A stretch of 64,000 bases of DNA from an uncultured Bacteroidales bacterium (lineage in GTDB: Bacteria > Bacteroidota > Bacteroidia > Bacteroidales > P3). Both the position numbers and the translations under genes were made by a program. Positions 39,124-48,100 of this stretch are shown in pieces. The stretch spans positions 1 through 64,000 of the forward strand of contig ONBK01000004.1 of assembly GCA_900316055.1 (NCBI GenBank), read 5' to 3'. The first letter of the stretch is position 1, and each line of letters starts with the position of its first letter. The notes under the pieces were generated by a model, which saw only the letters and a list, made by a program, of their open reading frames with translations, had not been told where the DNA came from and did no database searches.

Positions 39124-42100
39124 CAGCGGAGAATCATTTTCTTCATGCGACGCTCGCCATTGACTTCGATGCCATAGTAGTAGATGCCGGAGGAGTAGGC
39201 TTCCATATCGATGGTAATGGACTGTTCGCCGGCATCGAAATGACGGGAGAAGCTATTGACCACATGACCCATAGCATCGACGATGAAGAAGTGCACATTG
39301 GCAGCCTCGGGCAGCGAGAAGGGCACGGTGGTGCGTCCCGTGAAGGGGTTGGGATAGTTCTGCTCGAGAGAGAGCAGCGGGCTTTCGACCATGGGAACAC
39401 CCTCGACATAGTTGACAACCTCGACGAGATTAGTCGTGTTGTTCGTGGTGTCTCCATCGCTACCAAGCGTCAAGCGACCTGTACCGATATAAGTACGGGT
39501 GAGGCTCTTGGGAATGCGACGCTCATTACCTTCTGCATCTACAAATAGCAGTTTCACGGTTTGACCAGGTTCAATGCGTCTAGCAATGGATGTCCTAATG
39601 GTATTTCCTCCGTTGATGGTGGTTCTCAACTGTACAGGAGCGGAGGGCAGAAGCGAGAGGTTACCGTTGTTGCGAAGGACGGCAAACACACGACAGTCGG
39701 GCTGTGCTGTTTCTTCGACTACAAGCTTTACAAGTTCAACATCGAGGAAGTAGCGTCCGATGGTAGTCGTAGTATCGTTGGAGGGATCATTGTCGCCCCC
39801 TTCCATGTGGACAAATCCCGTGACATTATTGTAGCCGGCGGGACGCGTGGGAAGAACAGTGTCGAACATATGGTAACCCGTAGTGAGTGCCGGCAGCGGC
39901 AACTCGCGGCCATAGGTCTGACGATAGGTCGTGTTGGTATCGTTGTCGATGTAGAAGCCCACCGTGAAGCCATTAGCACCACGGGCACCGCGGTTGTCGA
40001 TAACAAGTTGGAAACGGACCTCGGTGAAGCTTGAGGTATCGACAAGGACAGCTGCAGCGGCAATATCGTAGACCGAGGAGATGCCTTCGATACGCTTGGA
40101 GATAGTGTCGTTATAGACATAATCGTTACTGTCACTCTTCACGATACCGATAATCCTCATCATGCCCATGTTGGCCCTGATTTTCTGTGAGAAGGTGTAG
40201 TTGAAGTACTCCATCGTCTGAAGCGGTCTCCCCATGAGTTCGACGAAGTCAATATTCTCGTCGACCCGTTCGTAACCATTGATGAGGTAGGAAGCTGTGG
40301 CGTGATAGATGGGGTTGACTCCGAAGTTACGCATACGGATGGTGACCTGGATATTGGTATCGCCTGCAATCACATTGTCGAGAGGATAGATAAACGAGTG
40401 GGCACTAATATCGTTAGCCAGAGGTGCCAACGGGAAGGCCAAAGAGAAAGTGTCGTTGTCGCGGAAGATATCGCCTTCAATCTTGGTGAAAGCAGTGATG
40501 TAGAAGGTATCGGGGAAGTCGCTGGTGATGAGGAATGGCGAAGTGAGGGCTATGGTGTCAATCTCGCCTGGAGCAATGCTAAGATTCTCGAAAATGGATA
40601 TCTTGGGCATATAGGTACCGTAGTGGGTGTAGTCCACTTCCACCTGACGGAGGGTATCTATACCATAGTTCTTCACCACCACCTCGGGATAGATGGTCTC
40701 TCCATAGGAGGGTGCAGTGGGATAGGTAATAGCGATAACGCCACCGTCTTTACGGATGGGTGCACGGCCGATGCGGAAGTTGTCCACAGCGCAACCTTCT
40801 CCGTAAGCACTGCTTGTCGAGGACCCCATGGGAGTGGTGTACACGAAACGGAACTGCAGCAACTCGGGGAAGTCGCCCGTGAGGGGGTTACCATAACAAG
40901 GTATCCAGAAGAATCCATAGGCGGAACCAGGCGTGGTACCGTCAAAGACATCGTCATCGGTGTTGTTGTACCAAGCACTGACAGAATCCCCATTAATCTT
41001 CACCCAGCGGTTGTCAACATTACGGAATTCCAAATGAAGCGAGCTACCATTGGTGAGGTTACGGCGCAGATAGAACGAGATGGTGTCGACCTTAATCTGC
41101 GAGATATTGATGATGGGGCTGTAGAGGTAGCTGACATTACCGCGCTTGCCACTGACAATACTGCTATGAAGGTCGGTCACCCAGGCATTGGAGTCGGAAT
41201 AGGCCGCATTGAGCTTCGTCTTCGTCGGGGTACCCAACTCCCAATAGTTGTGAGAGTAGGCATTGTAACCCGTCGGTGCATACCACCTGTTCTCTCCCTC
41301 AAAGTCGTCGTCAAGCGTAAGGGTAATCACATGGAAGCGGTTGTACTCGTAAACCAACGTGTTGTTTTCGGTCACGGTATCCTCCACATCCTCATAGGTG
41401 ATGTTCAGGGTCGTGACACCATAGTTGAACACATGGGCCGGCAGGCTCACGATGGCACTGCTACCGGGAGCAAGGGTTCCATTGTACGAGATTGTGCCAG
41501 AGTTGTTGCCTCCCCGCTCGTCATCAAACCTATAGTGGAACTGCGGCTGCGTGACAGGTGCTGTGCCCTTATTGGAGATACGGAAGGAGACCGTTTTCGG
41601 GAGGTCGTCACTGATGAGGTAGCTGCGCGGCGAGACAATCTGCGTCACTGCAATGTCGGTGGACGGAGCATCCGCATCGACAAACAGGAGGAAGTCTAAC
41701 GTGTGACCATCCTTGTCGGCAGGAATACCGCCCGTGGGCGCAAAGCCCTCGATATTCACCGAGCTGTAGGAACCCACCGCCACACGCATACGCATGTATC
41801 CATAGGAAGCATTGTTCGGTATGGTGACAAAGGCCGTTGCTGTCTGGTCGTCATAGAAGGTTTCTGCACTCATCACCTCTTCGTCCGACGAGAAGGTGCC
41901 GCTACGGTCGTAGTCGATATAAGCCCATGCTTTGTAACGGTTACGCAACTGCGAGGCATCGAGCGGCGTGACAGCCACAAAGAGCGTGTCCGCTGTGCCA
42001 CGCGTGATATGCAGCACCGGATAGTCGGGATTGGCATAGGAGGCCATGTCCGTCAGGCCACGTCCCAACGGCGGCAGGTCGAAGTCAATCTCATTAAAGG

Positions 42101-45100
42101 AGACCCTCGTCACATCAAAACTAGGATTCGACGAGCCACTGGGGCTGTAGGTGCTCTCGGGCAACGAATGGAAAGCGTGGGCCACCCGCAGGGTGTCGTT
42201 GCGACGTGTACCATCGGTGGCCAAGTCGGTCCATATCGTGAGCGAGTAGTTCTGTGCAGCCGTAGGAGTGCTGATGTCGAGCAGCTGGCTGAAGGTATAC
42301 GTGTAGTCTTGCATCGGAGGTATGGTGGCGGGACAAATCTCGGTGACGGTCTGTACCACCGAGTTGCCTTTCTTCAGTCGATAGGTGATGGGGATATTGC
42401 TCTGCGACGAGGTGCCATAGTTCGAGATAATCACACGCACCGTGTCATTCTCCATATACACTCGGTCGCCGAGCGGTGCCAGCACCTGCTTCATTGCCAT
42501 GTCGTTCGGGATGCGCGGGGCCACATGTACCGTCACCGCCGAGAATTCACTGGCACAGTTGTGTGTGGAGAGGCAGTTCAGATAGTAGGTCGAATCATAG
42601 AAATACTGCGGGGTGTTGCTCCACACTCGCGAATTGTTATAGTTGTTTCCCGTGAAGAAGTAGGCGTCGTTCGAGTCACGGTACCAACGGATGGGTCTCG
42701 AGTTCTCCTGCGTGGCACGCACAGCACCCCAGGTGCCGTAAGCCAGCGTGGTGTCGTAGCCATAAGGCGGCGCGGGAGTGAAATAAGAGTTCACCGACGC
42801 ACCAGCCGTGGTGTCGTTCTCAGGCGACACATCCAGTCGGTGGTGGCACCAGCCTTTAAGCTTGATGGTCAGGTCGGTGAAGGTGCCGGTGGGATAGAGG
42901 TTCACGGTATTCGGCAGCGAGAGGGTGACCGTTTGGTTACACAGCAGCGTGCTGGGCAGCGGCACCGAGTCCTCCACCACTCCCGGCCATCCGGTAATGG
43001 TCACATTCGCAGGCTGCGTAATCTGCGGCAAAAATCCTATCTTCACATAGGTGCCGGCAGGGATGTCCTTGAAGCCGGCATTCTTCACCGTGAGTTGCAA
43101 TGTGGTGTTCTGACGGTAGCAGCCTTCCGACGAGAGCGTCGAGGTGCCTTCTGCTTTGAAGTTGTAGGCTGGAGCCATGAACACATCGCCCTCACGGTCG
43201 TTGTCTTCAGGCGTGCACTCGCCGGCCCCTTCCGTAAGCACCACATGAATCTTCTGTCGGTTGATAATGCCCAAGGTGGTGGGCATTAACACCGAGTCGA
43301 TCTTGATTTGCGAGGGGTTGAAGGTGCCTAAGTTGCGGGTCACCGAGCGCGTCTCCGTTTCGTGACCTTCGATATACGCATACCACTGTACACCGTTCTC
43401 CAAGGCACGGCCATTGTTGCAGAAACGGGCTTTCACCCACACCGAGTCGCCTTCGATGTTCGGCGGCATCTTATCGGGATACCTGAAGTTGGTGTCGCCA
43501 GGCACATAAGGAGTCATTATCTCAATGACCGACATGTCGTGGGTACACACCTCCATCTCGTGGGCACCGATAGTCGGGGCGGGAATCTGGCTACGAACGG
43601 TACCGTCGATATCGTCGGTCACATCGGTGGTGTACTGGGCCAAGGAGACGAAGTTAATCATCACCAGATGCAGATCCTCGTTGCTGACGAAGTAGGGACG
43701 GTCAAGCACCGAGTTAGCATCGTCGCCACCTACTGTCTGGAGACCCGACAGAGAGGGGAGGTACTGCCTCCAGTAGAAGGGTCTTACACTTTCTGTGTAA
43801 TAGGCGTTGAAGTTGGAGAGTGTCACGGTGTTCAGTTCCGAGACATAGTAGGCGTAGCCTTTCATGAAGTTCGAGAAGATGTTGTTCAGCACATGGATAT
43901 TGCTCACCGTGGTACCCGTATAGAAGGCGCACGAGGCTTCACTGAAAGTGGCTGAGGCGGCCACAGTACCGCACTCCACCCTAACAGTATTGTAAAGCAC
44001 ATTAATATTACAGCTCGAGCTGTCTATCCAGATGCCACTGGGCTTCAAGGTCGACAGGTCGGCGACTCCCGTGCCCGTACAGCCAATCATATTATTAGTG
44101 ACAAATCCGGGATTCGAAGCCAAGCAGTTGACGTTCTCGAGTTGTATACCGATCTTGCCGCCGTTCTTGGCATCGTTCAGGTAGATGTGGTTCTTCTCCA
44201 CAACAAAGTCTCCTGCCGTCTGGGCCAAATAAAGACCTCTCAGCGAACGACCCGTGGTGTTCACTCCCGCAGTGATGCGGTTCGACCGCACCACAAGGTC
44301 TGTCACCTCGCGCAGGTAGACACCCATCTTCCAGAAGCCCCTCAACTTGTTATTGTATACGAGGATGTCGCTGTTCATTCCTAAGCCACCAATGGTACGG
44401 AGGGAATAGAAGCCGCTGTCGACGACGTTGTTTTTGAAGGTCAAATGGCTGATGCCGCCCACCAACACACACGAAGCATTGGCATTATTGATGGTACCCT
44501 TCACCTTGATACGGCAGCTGTCGATAGTGATATTCGCGCCTTTCTGCATCACCAAGGCATTGGCATAGTTCACGTTGTTGGCCGTCGGACGTGCCTCTAT
44601 CCTAAGGTTCCTCAAGGTCACATTCGACGCGCTGTCCATGAAGAAGACATAGTTGGCCGTCTGACTTGTCGAGGCGGTGAGCAACACGTCATCGCCCACG
44701 CCCACAAAGCCAATGGTGTTCACTACCGACGAGCCGGGGATATTGTTCAATACCACCTGTTCGTTATAGGTTCCATCGGCCACATTAAATAGTACGGCTC
44801 CCTCCACACCTACAGCATTCAGCGTGTCGATGGCCTCGCCGAAGGTCTGGTAGTCGCCGCCCACAGGGGCAATGGTATAGACTCCGCCACAGAAACGTAC
44901 ATCAAAGCCCCGACGGATGGTGTCGTTGCTGGAGATCAAGTCGCCCTGAGCCGCGGCAACGACTGTCAGCACATGGCGGCCGGGAGTCAACGGGCGTTTC
45001 AGCATCAGCGTCGTGTTCATCGCTCCCGGAACCATCGTCGCGACAACCTGCACAGTGTCCGGTGCGGCAGCGTCGAGCATATAGTAGAGGTCCATGGTGT

Positions 45101-48100
45101 CCACATTATTGGCACCTTGGTTCCGCAGGTTCACATAGAACGAGATACTGTCGCACGAGTTGTAGTCTATTGTGTCTACTCCATTAGGCCAGAAGATAGC
45201 CATGTCGACAGCGGGGATATTAATGAGGCTCACGCTATAGGGCGTCACCTCACTCTCACAGCCGTAGACGGTGTTATAGAATTTCACATTCGGACGGTTG
45301 CCACCCTTCGTACCCGAACCCACATAATCCATGGTCGTGGGTGTCAATTCCGTGTCACCATTCTTGTGCAGCGTAGTGTTCGGCTTCGAGGTATACGAGC
45401 TCTTCACACCCGAAGTGACCTTTGTAGCGATATAATGCACCAACTGCACCACCACACTCGACTCTCCATCCCAGTAGAAGGGGGTGTCGAACCTCAACGG
45501 CACCCACTGGTTGCAGTCCGTGGCATTAATCACCATCGGTGCGTGGTGGTACACCACCTGCGTATTTCTCCAGTCGCTAGCATTGGCGAAGATGGTGTCC
45601 TGCGTCATACCCATCGACACATAATAGTCGTCGAACGAGACCGACGTGGTGGTTCCCAGCATCTGTTGAAGGTCGAAAGCAATTGAATCAATATAACCCG
45701 CCTTCAACCCCAACGAGCGCAGCTCACTGGCAGAATAGATAAACTGCTGCTTAGCATGCTTGTTGCTGGGCTGATAGGGCGTAGGATAGGCGGTATTGGC
45801 ATTCGTACTCGTTCCCGTGCCAATCTGTCCCCAATAGGAGTCGTGAACCATCCAGCTGACTCCTCTCGTTCCGCCCACATACAATATCTCACTCACTCCC
45901 GTGTATCCCGTGTCCACACGGTTGCCTTCATAATCATACCACACAGGAATCAATCCCTCTGTCGGGGTGATGGTCATGGTGTCACACGTGGCATATTCCA
46001 CCATACGGGGGGCGAGGGGCGAGGGAGCTGCCGGCGTGTACTTCGACAGTACCGTGGCACTGTTGGTATCATTGTTGTGTACAGGGTCGCCCTCCACAGC
46101 ATTGGCCCACACCTTGACGGTCACCACAGTGTCGTGCGGGAAGGCCAGATTCAACGGCGTGGCAAAGGTGTAGTTCATCATTCCCATGCTGGCAAGGGTG
46201 TCCGTCACGGTCTCACTGACGGTATCGGCTCCCGTACAGTAGTTCATCACAAAACCCGCTACTGGCTGTATACCATAGTTGCGCACCCTCACAGCCACAT
46301 TCTCCATTCCCAGACCGCAATTCGTCTCAGGCAACTGTGGCACACCCACCTCGATATCGGCGGGCGGAGGTGCAATCATGCTGATATTGGCCTGTGCAAA
46401 TTCTCCCTCACAACCATTGTCCACATACCTAATCCAACTCGGGTCAATTGTATTCAACATCATGGGACTTGCATTCGTAGCAATGCGCCAGTCGTTCACA
46501 TTGCCCACAAAAGCTACCCTCACTATACCGGCCGTGGAGGGATTGCTCGTCAGGTCCACTCCCGCTCCGGTCCATATATACGACGGGAGGTTGTGGCTAG
46601 GCACCGTACCCAACACCACTGCATCCTCTACAACACTATTGTGCTTGTACAAGAAAGCAATATGACTGTTGTTACCCGTACTCGACACTGTAAACGAAGA
46701 ACCCGTGTGAATGGTATTGGCGGGACTCAGAGAAGTACCCGAGGCATACTGCACTATCAAACTCTGTCCCGGCTCGATAAATATACTATCGTTGAAACGG
46801 AATATCTTGTTGTTAAGGCTATTCGTCGGACTCACCGTCACAATCGTATCGCCATACAGGCAGGCACGTGCGTCACCGATATTCGTCAGCTGAAGGGCTA
46901 TCTTACGTCCTGATACTAACCAATAAGGTGCGCTGGGGGTCTCACCCTCGGTGGCATTGGCACCGGAACCGCCACGCTTGATTTCCAACTGCGTGATTCG
47001 AACAATGGGCTGCGAACGACGCTGACGGAAGAAGAAACTCGTATCCTGACGCAGGGTATCCGTCACCAGCGTGGGGCCCACAAAGAACGGTGCGGCATCC
47101 AATGTGTCGTAGTACCACGAGATCTCCGACCGACGCTGCGGAGCGGCGGTATGAGTGTACACACTCCACTGATCCACACCCGCTGTCGGTGTGACCGTAG
47201 CCGCCGTAGCATACCCTATCGTCATATTCACATCCGTCGGCGCAGCAGGATGGTAGCGACTTATTACCGTGAAGACATTTGTATCGTTGGTCGCATTGGG
47301 GTCAGCGGCATAGTTCGTCCAGACCCTGATGGTATACGTCACATCCTCAGTACCGCTCGCCGGCAAAGAAAGCATCGCTCCAGTATGTATCGTGGCCGTA
47401 TCGTCGGCAGGCACTGTATCCGTCACCGGCACCGTGACCACAGATTGGTTGTTCACCTTGTACGACAGCGTCAGTCCGCTTCCGGTATAGACACTCGTAC
47501 CGCTATTTCTCAGTCTCAGCACCAACTCCGTCTGCAAGGGCATATAACAAGTCGCTGCCTCCGGATTCAACAACGCCTCGGGCTCGAAGTCGTAGCCCAG
47601 CGAGACAAACTCATAGGCGCCCGGACAGGTCGCCGAGTCGCTACGGATTGAATCGAAAATATCTGTTAAAACTGTCGACAGGGGAATACCGATACCCTTC
47701 ACCTGACGGTTGAAGGTACGCAAGTCCACAAGCGAGCCATTGAGGAAGTTGGGATTCACTTTCACAGACAATGAGTCGGCAGGTTCCGCCTCAAGCCACT
47801 CGGGGATATCGTAGTAGCGACCGGCCCCCTTGCGGTTCATCGTCGTGCCCATCGAATAGTAGACGTTGTGTCCCACCTCGTTGCTCGTCGCAGTTCCCGG
47901 GATGTAATTCAACGCATAGTTCAGGTTATCCAAACAGACCACGATATTGTTCAGGAAGCGGCTGTTGGTCAGCGTACCTCCACCGAACGTGGCAGCTGCG
48001 ATATTGTTACGGCTCGTTGCCGTCATCTTCACCGAGTTATAGACCACATCGGCGTAGTTGGCCTGAATGATGTTCAGTGGCGAACGCATCAGGTTGGCCG

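Noticed and set aside
41703..43289. 528-codon plus-strand open frame, and similar ones up to 50495
   Set aside because: Antisense to the 3931-residue gene; arginine- and histidine-rich shadow sequence without domains or promoter.
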